A stretch of 64,000 bases of DNA from Vagococcus humatus. Its GTDB lineage: Bacteria; Bacillota; Bacilli; Lactobacillales; Vagococcaceae. A program made the position numbers and the translations under genes. The notes under the pieces are model-generated. The model was not told the origin of the DNA and searched no databases. It was given only the letters and a program-made list of their open reading frames with translations. Each line of letters opens with the position of its first letter. Position 1 is the first letter of the stretch. The stretch lies in contig NZ_PXZH01000001.1 in NCBI RefSeq assembly GCF_003950325.1, forward strand, positions 1 through 64,000, given 5' to 3'. Positions 53,840-62,529 of the stretch are shown piece after piece.

Positions 53840-56032
53840 ATGAAAATTGAAATGAGTTCGATGCATAAACAAATTAAACAAAAACATTTATGGGTTATTT
53901 GTTTAATCTTTGGGTTTATTTTATTTGTTATGTTGTTTAATAATGTTAGACAAAAAGAAGTTCATATTAAAGAAGGGCAACTAGCTGAAGAAACGATCCG
54001 AGCGAATAAAACCATTGAAGATAAGATAGAAACAGAAGAGAAAAAACGACTAGCCGCTGAGGCGGTTAGTCCAGAGTATATCTATGATGAAGAAGTCGCC
54101 AAAAAACAAGTGACGTTAATTGATCAAATGTTTGCTCTTATTTCTGAAGTGAATGTGGATGCTGAAAAGGACTATCAGCAGCGTAAAAGTAAGGAAAAAG
54201 AAGGAACTATTCAGCCTGCAACGAAAGAGCAAAAAATTGCTTCTTTGAAAAAGAAATATGAGTCTATCAGCCAAGATGATGTACCTTTTTATCAAAGTTT
54301 TCCTAATATTTTTTATGAAGAAATTTTTAGCATTTCAGAAGATGACTTTAATATAGTCCGGACTCAAAGTGTCAAGCTAGTGAAAGAGGCCATGAGTGAT
54401 CATGTTAGAAGTAGTAACTTATCTACAGTCAGACAAAATGCCAATGATAAAATTCAGTATTTAGACATTTCCAGTAATATTTCACAATTAATTAAATATA
54501 TTATTGACCGAGGTATTGTGATTAATGAAATTTCTAATGACAAAAAAACCCAAGAATTACGGGAACAAGCGAAAAATAATGTAAGTCCTGTCATGATCTA
54601 CCAAGGTGAAGTAGTTGTTAGAGAAGGGGTACAAATTGACGCTAAAGCTATTCAAAAGTTAAATCAATTAGGCATGACCAATAAACAAACCTCTATTTTT
54701 CCTTTGATCGCGTTGTTGCTATTGATTTCTTTACAAATAGGGATGTTACTTTATTTTGTACAATTAATGACCACATTAGAGGATAAAATCCGTTTAACTG
54801 TTTTTTATGTGTTAACAATGACGATTAGTGTTGCTTTTATGATGTTACTGCAATTGTTTCAAACTGAAGCCACTTCTTATGTTTCTATGTTATTCCCAGC
54901 AGCCTTCACCCCTCTTGTTTTAAATTTATTTATTCATAGGCGAGCTAGTATCATGGGGGCTTTATTCCAGGGAGCATTTTCTATATTTGTTTTTTATGAT
55001 TTAGTAGGAACTAGTACTATTTTGTTAATTGCGATGAGCTACATGTTTACAGGGTTAATGGCAGCTTTAATTAAACGAGAAAGAATTGGACGACAATTAG
55101 GCACCGCAGCCTTATGGTTAATTATTTTTCCTATTTTGTTTGTGTTTGTGGTGATTACCTATCAAGGGATGACCTTTACGGACTCTAAAACTTTAGTGAC
55201 CTTATTATGTGTTTCAGCTGGTAGTAGTTTTACTTACTTAATGTCTGTTGGGTTACATCCTTATATTGAGTTACTACTAAATGACGATAGTATGATTGTG
55301 TTAAATGAATTAAGTAACCCAAATCATCCTTTACTTAAACAGTTGCTAGAAGAAGCACCTGGGACTTATCATCACAGTATGATGGTAGCTAGTCTAAGTG
55401 CGAATGCAGTAGCTGATATTGGAGGAAGAAGTTTGGCAACGCGTGTTGGTTGTTATTACCATGACATAGGTAAAATTAAACATGCTAACTTTTTTGTGGA
55501 AAATTTACCAGCAGGAGCAGAAAATCCTCATAACTTCTTATTACCAGAAGACAGCCGAGAAATTATTTTTGGTCATGTTACCGAGGGTGTACGTATTTTA
55601 AAAGAATATAAAATGCCTAAAATGGTGTTAGATATTTGTGAGCAACATCACGGGACTACTTTAATGCGGTATTTTTATGTGAAAGCAAAAGAAAGAAATC
55701 CTGAAGTAAAGGAAAGTGATTTCCGTTATCCAGGACCTAAGCCACAAACCCGGGAAGCAGGAGTTGTTAGTTTAGCAGATACCTGTGAAGCGGCAGTTCG
55801 AGCAATGGGACATCCTACCAATGAAAAAATTGAAGAGTTTGTCCATGATTTAATTGAAAAACGAATTTTAGATGGTCAATTAGATGATTCTGGTTTAACC
55901 TTAAAAGAAATTAGAATTGTAGAAAAATCTATTATTAATGGACTATGTAGTACATTCCATTCTCGTATTAAATACCCTAAAATGAAATCTGAAGCAGAAG
56001 AAATGAAAAAAGAACAGGAAGAAAGAGGATAG
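53840..56032 (+). CDS. pgpH: 7TMR-HDED / HD-domain membrane protein (PgpH-type cyclic-di-AMP phosphodiesterase)
   Basis: Degrades c-di-AMP at the membrane. The 730 residues comprise an N-terminal TM helix (about 15-35), an extracellular 7TMR-HDED domain (about 40-290), seven membrane helices (about 290-490), and a cytoplasmic HD domain with GTYHHSMMVASLS, YYHDIGKIKH (HD) and CEQHHGTTLM. AGGAGG precedes the ATG. 27 nt after phoH and 1 nt before ybeY. Confidence 0.92.
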   Translation: MKIEMSSMHKQIKQKHLWVICLIFGFILFVMLFNNVRQKEVHIKEGQLAEETIRANKTIEDKIETEEKKRLAAEAVSPEYIYDEEVAKKQVTLIDQMFALISEVNVDAEKDYQQRKSKEKEGTIQPATKEQKIASLKKKYESISQDDVPFYQSFPNIFYEEIFSISEDDFNIVRTQSVKLVKEAMSDHVRSSNLSTVRQNANDKIQYLDISSNISQLIKYIIDRGIVINEISNDKKTQELREQAKNNVSPVMIYQGEVVVREGVQIDAKAIQKLNQLGMTNKQTSIFPLIALLLLISLQIGMLLYFVQLMTTLEDKIRLTVFYVLTMTISVAFMMLLQLFQTEATSYVSMLFPAAFTPLVLNLFIHRRASIMGALFQGAFSIFVFYDLVGTSTILLIAMSYMFTGLMAALIKRERIGRQLGTAALWLIIFPILFVFVVITYQGMTFTDSKTLVTLLCVSAGSSFTYLMSVGLHPYIELLLNDDSMIVLNELSNPNHPLLKQLLEEAPGTYHHSMMVASLSANAVADIGGRSLATRVGCYYHDIGKIKHANFFVENLPAGAENPHNFLLPEDSREIIFGHVTEGVRILKEYKMPKMVLDICEQHHGTTLMRYFYVKAKERNPEVKESDFRYPGPKPQTREAGVVSLADTCEAAVRAMGHPTNEKIEEFVHDLIEKRILDGQLDDSGLTLKEIRIVEKSIINGLCSTFHSRIKYPKMKSEAEEMKKEQEERG

Positions 56033-56033
56033 T

Positions 56034-56516
56034 ATGGATATAACATTAATAGATGAAACAAATAGCGTAACAGATAGCCATAGTAAGTTAGTTGAAGACA
56101 TCCTTCAGTATGCAGGTACAGTGTTAGAATTACCAGAGAATACTGAAATGTCGGTAACCTTTGTTAATAATCAAGCCATTCAAGAAGTTAACCGAGACTA
56201 CCGAGGAAAAGACGCACCGACAGATGTGATTAGTTTTGCTATTGAAGAGCTTGGTGAAGGGGAAATACCTATTAATTTTGAGGGGATGGAAGGGTTAGCA
56301 GATTTACCTCGAAATATTGGGGATATTCTTATTTCAACTGAGCGAACTCAGGAGCAAGCTGATGATTATGGTCATTCTTTTGAAAGAGAGTTAGGTTTTT
56401 TAGCTATCCACGGCTTTTTACATTTAAATGGCTATGATCATATGAATCCGGAAGAAGAGAAAGAAATGTTTTCTCTTCAAAGAAAGATTTTAGAAGATTA
56501 TGGCTTACAAAGATAA
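56034..56516 (+). CDS. ybeY: rRNA maturation endoribonuclease YbeY
   Basis: Zinc metallo-RNase for 16S rRNA 3'-end processing and quality control. The 160 residues end with the zinc motif HGFLHLNGYDHMNPEE (HxxxHxxxxxH), after NRDYRGKDAPTDVISFA and the NIGDILIS segment. It overlaps the next gene by 17 nt. Confidence 0.95.
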   Translation: MDITLIDETNSVTDSHSKLVEDILQYAGTVLELPENTEMSVTFVNNQAIQEVNRDYRGKDAPTDVISFAIEELGEGEIPINFEGMEGLADLPRNIGDILISTERTQEQADDYGHSFERELGFLAIHGFLHLNGYDHMNPEEEKEMFSLQRKILEDYGLQR

Positions 56517-56901
56517 AGGAAGTCAAGATTTTAAAAACAAAACATTTCTATCCTCTTTTGAGTTTGCAGTTCAAGGTTTGAGAACTGTCTTTAAAGAGGA
56601 AAGAAATATGAGGAAACATTGTAGGGTAGCTGTGCTAGTTATCCTACTTGGTTTCTTTTTTCATTTATCCATAAGTGAATGGTTATGGACTTTACTAGTG
56701 GTTTTTTTAGTCATTGTGATGGAAATCATCAACACGACTGTGGAAAATATAGTAGATTTAGTAACAAATTATCATTTTCATCCTCTTGCTAAAAAAGCCA
56801 AAGACATGGCAGCAGGAGCTGTATTATTTACTGCTTTACTAGCAGTTGTTGTAGGGAGTTTTATTTTTTTACCAAAGATTTGGCTCTTTATAGTTCATTA
56901 G
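56500..56901 (+). CDS. dgkA: Undecaprenol/diacylglycerol kinase family protein
   Basis: A 133-residue integral membrane kinase with three helices. FAVQGLRTVFKEERNMRKHCR and VIVMEIINTTVENIVDLVT are the DagK-family catalytic segments. In Gram-positives the substrate is undecaprenol. It starts inside the end of ybeY, so translation is coupled; era follows in 18 nt. Confidence 0.92.
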   Translation: MAYKDKGSQDFKNKTFLSSFEFAVQGLRTVFKEERNMRKHCRVAVLVILLGFFFHLSISEWLWTLLVVFLVIVMEIINTTVENIVDLVTNYHFHPLAKKAKDMAAGAVLFTALLAVVVGSFIFLPKIWLFIVH

Positions 56902-56919
56902 AAGAAAGAGGAAACTAAC

Positions 56920-57822
56920 GTGAAAGAAAATTTTAAATCAGGCTTTGTGGCCATTATTGGTCGGCCAAATGTAGGAAAGTCAACCTTATTAAATCGAATT
57001 GTTCGTCAAAAAATTGCTATTATGAGTGATAAAGCTCAAACGACACGTAATAAAATTCAAGGTGTGTATACAACAGAAGACACGCAACTTGTTTTTATCG
57101 ACACACCAGGTATTCATAAACCACAATCTCGTTTAGGAGATTTTATGGTGGAAAGCGCCTATTCAGCTATTAGAGAAGTAGATGCAGTTATTTTCATGAT
57201 TAGCGCAGACCAAAAGCGAGGAAAAGGTGATAACTTAATTATGGAACGTTTGCAAAATTGTGATGTTCCTGTATTTTTAGTCATTAACAAAATAGACAAA
57301 GTCCACCCTGATCAACTTTTACCTATGATTGAAGATTACCAAACTTGTATGAAGTTTACTGAGGTTGTGCCTATTTCAGCTACAGAGGGAAATAATGTGG
57401 AGAATTTATTAACCACTTTAGAAGGCTATATGCCAGAAGGCCCACAATACTATCCAGCAGACCAAGTAACAGATCACCCAGAGTATTTTATTGTATCTGA
57501 ATTGGTACGAGAAAAAGTTTTGTTATTAACCAGAGAGGAAGTTCCTCATTCTGTGGCAGTCGTAGTAGAAAGTATGAAGCGAGATGAGTATGATAAAATT
57601 CATATTCAAGCGACTATTATTGTGGAAAGAAGTAGTCAAAAAGGAATTATTATTGGTAAAGGCGGAAGTATGTTAAAAGATATTGGGATTAAAGCGCGTA
57701 AAGATATTGAAAACTTGTTAGGAAATAAAGTTTATTTAGAGTTATGGGTTAAAGTTCAAAAGAATTGGCGAGATAAAGAACGTTACTTACAAGATTATGG
57801 CTACCGTGAAATAGATTATTAA
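56920..57822 (+). CDS. era: Ribosome assembly GTPase Era
   Basis: Binds the 16S rRNA 3' end during 30S maturation. The 300 residues have a G domain with [15 protein letters not shown] (G1), DTPGIH (G3) and LVINKIDKV (G4), and a KH domain with [22 protein letters not shown]. The start is GTG at 56920, preceded by GAAAGAGG. Neighbours ybeY and era act on the same rRNA end. Confidence 0.96.
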   Translation: MKENFKSGFVAIIGRPNVGKSTLLNRIVRQKIAIMSDKAQTTRNKIQGVYTTEDTQLVFIDTPGIHKPQSRLGDFMVESAYSAIREVDAVIFMISADQKRGKGDNLIMERLQNCDVPVFLVINKIDKVHPDQLLPMIEDYQTCMKFTEVVPISATEGNNVENLLTTLEGYMPEGPQYYPADQVTDHPEYFIVSELVREKVLLLTREEVPHSVAVVVESMKRDEYDKIHIQATIIVERSSQKGIIIGKGGSMLKDIGIKARKDIENLLGNKVYLELWVKVQKNWRDKERYLQDYGYREIDY

Positions 57823-57857
57823 GACTACAACTGTCAGACTAGAAAGGAAGAGATTCT

Positions 57858-58625
57858 GTGGGGCAAGGAATTCAGGAAACGGAAGGGATTGTCCTTTACC
57901 GTAAAAATTACCGAGAGAAAGATTTACTAGTTAAAATTTTTACGGAAAAATATGGAAAAATCATGTTTTTTGTTAAAAATGTCAAACGGGTCAATCATCC
58001 CTTAAAATTAGCAGTTACTCCTTTTACAGAGTCTCTTTATATAGCCTCTATTCGACCAGAAGGCTTATCTTTTTTAAATGACAGTAAAGACACCCATGTA
58101 TTTAAGCAGCTTCAGCTAGATATTTTTCTTAATGCTTATGGTACTTACTTATTAAATTTAGTAGACGTAGCGATTGAAGATAAACGATATGATCCTGCCT
58201 TATATGGTTTTTTAAAACAGGCGTTAACCTACTTAGATGAGGGGCAAGATCCAGAAGTTATTACTAATATTTTTGAGGTGCAACTGTTAGACCGATTTGG
58301 CTATCAGTTTAACTGGCAACAATGTGGGGTTTGCGGAAAAACCACAGGGGTGTTTGATTTTTCTTCTAAGTACCATGGCATTCTATGTCAGGAACATTTT
58401 TCAATGGATGACAGACGTTATCATGCTAATCCTCGAAGTATTCACTTTTTGCGTTTGTTTTCTCAGATTTCCTTAGATCAAATTCAACGGATTGATTTAA
58501 AAGATGAAACCAAAGAGATGATTAGACAAACAATAGATGCTATTTATGAAGAATATGTAGGGGTTCATTTAAAAAGTAAAAAATTTTTGGATGACATGAA
58601 AAAATGGGAAAATGTTTTAAAATAG
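57858..58625 (+). CDS. recO: DNA repair protein RecO
   Basis: Loads RecA with RecF/RecR. The 255 residues have the N-terminal OB fold (ETEGIVLYRKNYREKDLLVKIFTEKYGK) and a C-terminal zinc region CGVCGKTTG with a later Cys (GILCQEH). GTG start at 57858 with AAAGGAAG upstream. Last gene of the phoH-recO group. Confidence 0.93.
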   Translation: MGQGIQETEGIVLYRKNYREKDLLVKIFTEKYGKIMFFVKNVKRVNHPLKLAVTPFTESLYIASIRPEGLSFLNDSKDTHVFKQLQLDIFLNAYGTYLLNLVDVAIEDKRYDPALYGFLKQALTYLDEGQDPEVITNIFEVQLLDRFGYQFNWQQCGVCGKTTGVFDFSSKYHGILCQEHFSMDDRRYHANPRSIHFLRLFSQISLDQIQRIDLKDETKEMIRQTIDAIYEEYVGVHLKSKKFLDDMKKWENVLK

Positions 58626-58639
58626 TGTAGCTTCTTCTT

Positions 58640-58890
58640 ATTGACAAGGAATAGAGAAACAAGCTATTATAAAAGTAATAATAAGGACGTTGAAAGAGAA
58701 AAGTAGATAAATTAAATAATCTAGTAAGCGAGACTGGGAAAGTGGAAGCCAGTTCTAGATGATTTATTGAAAGGCACTCTGGAGTCAATCAAACGAAGTA
58801 GCTGATTACTTGTAATCAGAAGTAGGGTGGAACCGCGATTATTCGTCCCTATGTTTAACAGAACTGTTAAACATAGGGATTTTTTTATGC
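58640..58890 (+). ncRNA. T-box riboswitch of glyQS (specifier GGC)
   Basis: The T-box sequence AGGGTGGAACCGCG (58823-58836) is followed by the terminator CCCTATGTTTAACAG/CTGTTAAACATAGGG and seven T. The specifier loop reads GAAA-GGC-AC, putting a Gly codon at 58773-58775. The leader is compact, as in other glyQS T-boxes. The 5' boundary is approximate. The glyQ start codon lies 24 nt beyond the T run. Confidence 0.94.
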
Positions 58891-58913
58891 AAAAAAAGAA
58901 GAGGAGTATTCTT

Positions 58914-59819
58914 ATGAAAAAAAAGTTAACTGTTCAACAAATGATTTTAACCTTACAGCAATATTGGTCTAGTCAAGGGTGTATGTTAATGCAAGCTTAC
59001 GATACGGAAAAAGGAGCAGGAACTATGAGTCCTTATACTTTTTTACGTGCAATTGGACCAGAACCATGGGCAGCAGCCTATGTGGAGCCTTCTCGTCGAC
59101 CAGATGATGGTCGTTACGGAGAAAATCCTAACCGTCTGTACCAACACCATCAATTTCAAGTAGTCATCAAACCATCTCCTGCTAATATTCAAGAACTTTA
59201 TCTAGAAAGTTTAAGCTTATTAGGAATTGATCCTTTAAAACATGACATCCGGTTTGTAGAAGACAACTGGGCGAATCCTTCTATGGGATGTGCAGGGCTT
59301 GGTTGGGAAGTTTGGCTAGACGGGATGGAAATTACTCAATTTACTTATTTCCAACAAGTTGGTGGTTTAACTTGTAAACCTGTGACAGTTGAAATTACTT
59401 ACGGAATTGAGCGTTTAGCTTCTTACATTCAAGAAGTGGAAAGTGTTTATGATTTAGAGTGGAAAGAAGGAGTTAAATACGGTGAAATTTTCATTCAACC
59501 AGAGTATGAGCATTCTAAGTATTCTTTTGAAGAAAGTAACCAAGAGATGCTTTTAACTTTATTTGAAATGTATCAAAAAGAAGCTCAAAAATGTATTGAT
59601 TTAGGGTTAGTTCACCCAGCTTATGATTATGTTTTAAAATGTAGTCATGCCTTTAACTTACTAGATGCAAGAGGAGCTGTTTCTGTTACAGAACGGGCAG
59701 GTTATTTATCTCGTATTAGAAAAATGGCTCGTCAGTTAGCTAAGGCTTTTGTAGAAGAACGTAAGAAATTAGGATTTCCGTTACTGAAAGAAACTGAAAC
59801 GGAACAGGAGGTAAAATAA
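58914..59819 (+). CDS. glyQ: Glycine--tRNA ligase, alpha subunit
   Basis: Class II synthetase subunit holding the catalytic core. With the ATG at 58914, after AAGAGGAG, it has 301 residues: [23 protein letters not shown], then [25 protein letters not shown] and [24 protein letters not shown] longer frame from 58827 runs through the T-box and is rejected. It overlaps glyS by 1 nt. Confidence 0.96.
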   Translation: MKKKLTVQQMILTLQQYWSSQGCMLMQAYDTEKGAGTMSPYTFLRAIGPEPWAAAYVEPSRRPDDGRYGENPNRLYQHHQFQVVIKPSPANIQELYLESLSLLGIDPLKHDIRFVEDNWANPSMGCAGLGWEVWLDGMEITQFTYFQQVGGLTCKPVTVEITYGIERLASYIQEVESVYDLEWKEGVKYGEIFIQPEYEHSKYSFEESNQEMLLTLFEMYQKEAQKCIDLGLVHPAYDYVLKCSHAFNLLDARGAVSVTERAGYLSRIRKMARQLAKAFVEERKKLGFPLLKETETEQEVK

Positions 59820-61912
59820 TGACTCATAACTTTTTATTAGAAATTGGTCTAGAAGAAATGCCAGCCCATGTGGTTGAGCCTAGCATGAGACAATTAAAAG
59901 AAAAAACCATCGCATTTTTAGAAGAAAATGTTTTAACCTATGAAAGTGTGGATATGTTTTCTACGCCTAGAAGACTAGCTGTGCGAATTAATGGCTTGGC
60001 TGATAAACAGGTTGATACTGAAGAAGAAGTCAAAGGACCTGCCAAAAAAATTGCGTTAGACAGTGAAGGAAACTGGACAAAAGCGGCCCAAGGGTTTGTT
60101 AGAGGTCAAGGTTTAACAGTAGAAGATATTTACTTTCAAGAAATCAAAGAAGTAGAATATGTGCACGTTCGTAAATTTACCGCTGGAAAAGGGGTAGAAG
60201 AAGTTCTACCAGGTTTGTTATCTGTCATTAAAAGCTTATCTTTCCCAGTTTCTATGCACTGGGCAAATTATGATATGTCATATATTCGGCCAATCCATTG
60301 GTTAGTTGCTCTATTAGACGACAAAGTGATTCCTTTTAGTCTGTTAGATGTAGAAACAGGTAGAGTGACTAGAGGACACCGTTTCTTAGGTCATGAAGCG
60401 GTGGAGATAGCTCATGCTAATCAGTACGAAGAAATAATGGAAAAAGAATATGTTGTAGTGGATTCAGCCAAACGTCAACAAATGATTGTGGATCAAATTC
60501 ATGCCTTAGCGAAGGAACATCAATGGCAAGTGGATCAAGATAGTGATTTACTAGAAGAAGTTTCTAATTTAGTTGAATATCCAACTGCTTTTTATGGTAG
60601 TTTTGATGTGAAATATTTAGAGATTCCAACTGAAGTATTAGTGACTTCTATGAAAGAACACCAACGTTATTTTGACGTACATGACCAAGATGGAAAACTA
60701 TTGCCTTTCTTTATTTCAGTTCGAAATGGTAATGGAGACTATTTAGAAAATGTCATTCGGGGAAATGAAAAAGTTTTAACCGCACGGTTAGAAGATGCTG
60801 CGTTCTTCTATGAAGAAGACAAAGCGTTAACGATTGAAGAATGTGTCGCTAAATTAAAACAAGTCACTTTCCATGAAAAAATAGGCACTATTTATGAGAA
60901 AATGCAACGGGTAGCAGTTTTTGCTAAGTTACTAGGAGAAAAAGTGGGCTTAACTGAAGAAGAATTAGCAGACTTAGACCGAGCAAGTCACATTTACAAA
61001 TTTGACTTAGTGACTAATATGGTCGATGAGTTTCCTGAGCTGGAAGGGATTATGGGAGAAAAATATGCCTTAATGCAAGGAGAACCAGCTGGGGTTGCTA
61101 CAGCAATTAGAGAGCATTATATGCCAATCTCTAGTGAAGGAAAATTACCTCAATCAACGGTTGGAGCAGTGTTAGCTGTGGCAGATAAACTAGATACAGT
61201 GATGACTTTCTTTGGTGTTGGCATGGTTCCAAGTGGCTCTAATGACCCTTATGCTTTGCGTAGACAAACTTACGGAGTGATCCGAATTGTAGTAGGAAAA
61301 GAATGGTCATTCCCACTTATTCCATTGTACAAAGAAATGGTCGCTTCAATTAATGCAGATCCTGAACGGTATGGATTAGAACTACCAGTTGAATCTGATG
61401 AGATTGAAGGCTTTGTAACTGGTCGAATGAAACAATTTTTATCTACTAAAGACATTCGCCATGACATTATTGAAGCAGCTACTCAGGCAAATCAAACCGA
61501 TTTGTTCTTAATGGTAAGATCCGCTTTAATGTTAAAAGAGCATACTCAAGATATTGATTTTAAAACTTCTAATGAAGCTTTAACCCGTGTGATTAACTTA
61601 GCCTTAAAAGGAAAAGAGCTGCTATCAGAAGATGTAAATGCACCAGTTGATCCAAGCTTATTTGAAAATTCAGCGGAAAAAGATTTATATCAAGCAGTCG
61701 AAGGCGTATTAAATAACGCTTCAATGAGAACAATTGAAGAAAATTATGAGGAATTGAAAAAATTATCCCCGATTATTGAAAAATATTTTGACAACACTAT
61801 GGTAATGGTAGATAATGACGCTGTAAGAAATAACAGACTGCGTCAATTGCAAAAGATAGCCAAGTTAGCTTTATCAATTGCCAGCCTAGATTTACTTATC
61901 ACTAAAAACTAG
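59819..61912 (+). CDS. glyS: Glycine--tRNA ligase, beta subunit
   Basis: The 697 residues begin [22 protein letters not shown], contain [16 protein letters not shown] and an HD-like region, and end with an anticodon-binding DALR-like domain ([20 protein letters not shown]). It assembles with GlyQ as alpha2beta2. AGGAGG precedes its ATG, which shares a base with the glyQ stop. Confidence 0.96.
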   Translation: MTHNFLLEIGLEEMPAHVVEPSMRQLKEKTIAFLEENVLTYESVDMFSTPRRLAVRINGLADKQVDTEEEVKGPAKKIALDSEGNWTKAAQGFVRGQGLTVEDIYFQEIKEVEYVHVRKFTAGKGVEEVLPGLLSVIKSLSFPVSMHWANYDMSYIRPIHWLVALLDDKVIPFSLLDVETGRVTRGHRFLGHEAVEIAHANQYEEIMEKEYVVVDSAKRQQMIVDQIHALAKEHQWQVDQDSDLLEEVSNLVEYPTAFYGSFDVKYLEIPTEVLVTSMKEHQRYFDVHDQDGKLLPFFISVRNGNGDYLENVIRGNEKVLTARLEDAAFFYEEDKALTIEECVAKLKQVTFHEKIGTIYEKMQRVAVFAKLLGEKVGLTEEELADLDRASHIYKFDLVTNMVDEFPELEGIMGEKYALMQGEPAGVATAIREHYMPISSEGKLPQSTVGAVLAVADKLDTVMTFFGVGMVPSGSNDPYALRRQTYGVIRIVVGKEWSFPLIPLYKEMVASINADPERYGLELPVESDEIEGFVTGRMKQFLSTKDIRHDIIEAATQANQTDLFLMVRSALMLKEHTQDIDFKTSNEALTRVINLALKGKELLSEDVNAPVDPSLFENSAEKDLYQAVEGVLNNASMRTIEENYEELKKLSPIIEKYFDNTMVMVDNDAVRNNRLRQLQKIAKLALSIASLDLLITKN

Positions 61913-61926
61913 GGGGAATATAACGA

Positions 61927-62307
61927 ATGAAAAAAGTTGAAACTAACCAAGCACCAGCAGCGATTGGACCTTATGTACAAGGAAATATTGTGAACGGATT
62001 GCTATTTTCATCCGGTCAACTACCAATGGATCCAAAAACTGGTGAATTAGTAGAGGCAACCATCGAAGCACAAACTAAGCAAGCTATGGAAAATATCCGA
62101 GGTATTTTAGCATCAATGGATTTAGATTTTAATGCGGTTGTTAAAACAACTTGTTTCTTATCTGATATTCATCATTTTGCTAAATTTAATGAAGTTTATG
62201 GAACTTATTTTACTGAAAATCTTCCAGCTCGTTCTTGTTTTGAAGTTGCTTGTTTACCAAAAGATGCCTTAGTTGAAATTGAATTTATTGCAGAAGTAAA
62301 AGCTTAA
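61927..62307 (+). CDS. ridA: RidA-family enamine/imine deaminase
   Basis: The 126 residues match the YjgF/YER057c/UK114 family: QAPAAIGPYVQGNIVNGLLFSSGQLPMDP, the arginine in PARSCFEVACLPKDALVEIE, and the C-terminal EFIAEVKA. RidA hydrolyses reactive 2-aminoacrylate made by PLP enzymes. AGGGGGAA precedes the ATG; it follows glyS by 14 nt and is ended by a terminator. Confidence 0.93.
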   Translation: MKKVETNQAPAAIGPYVQGNIVNGLLFSSGQLPMDPKTGELVEATIEAQTKQAMENIRGILASMDLDFNAVVKTTCFLSDIHHFAKFNEVYGTYFTENLPARSCFEVACLPKDALVEIEFIAEVKA

Positions 62308-62319
62308 TAAGATTGACTA

Positions 62320-62360
62320 AAAATCACCTAGCCTTATGTTAAGGTTAGGTGATTTTTTTA
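62320..62360 (+). terminator. glyQS-ridA terminator
   Basis: AAATCACCTAgCCTTA/TAAGGtTAGGTGATTT stem and T run. Confidence 0.9.
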
Positions 62361-62399
62361 TGGGTGACTATAATCTTTTCAGAAAATAAACGTGAATAT

Positions 62400-62427
62400 T
62401 TGTAAAAATTAAATCTTGTGCTATAAT
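62400..62427 (+). promoter_or_regulatory. dnaG promoter
   Basis: TTGTAA (62400-62405), 16 nt, TATAAT (62422-62427). It begins the macromolecular-synthesis operon. Confidence 0.6.
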
Positions 62428-62456
62428 AGATTATGTAAATTTATGTACATTAATAA

Positions 62457-62492
62457 GAGGTCGTATGAAATTTGTTTCGTACGACCTTTGAA
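62457..62492 (+). promoter_or_regulatory. Hairpin in the dnaG leader
   Basis: AGGTCGTATGAAA/TTTCGTACGACCT, 13 bp with one G-U and a 4-nt loop, followed by only TTG, so it is a poor terminator. It may act as an attenuator or stability element. Confidence 0.5.
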
Positions 62493-62529
62493 TACTCTTA
62501 GTAGTCATTAAAAAGGAGGAATGAATGAA

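Noticed and set aside
58827-58913. N-terminal extension of glyQ to 58827
   Set aside because: This stretch is the T-box and terminator hairpin; the ATG at 58914 has the ribosome binding site and matches the family start.
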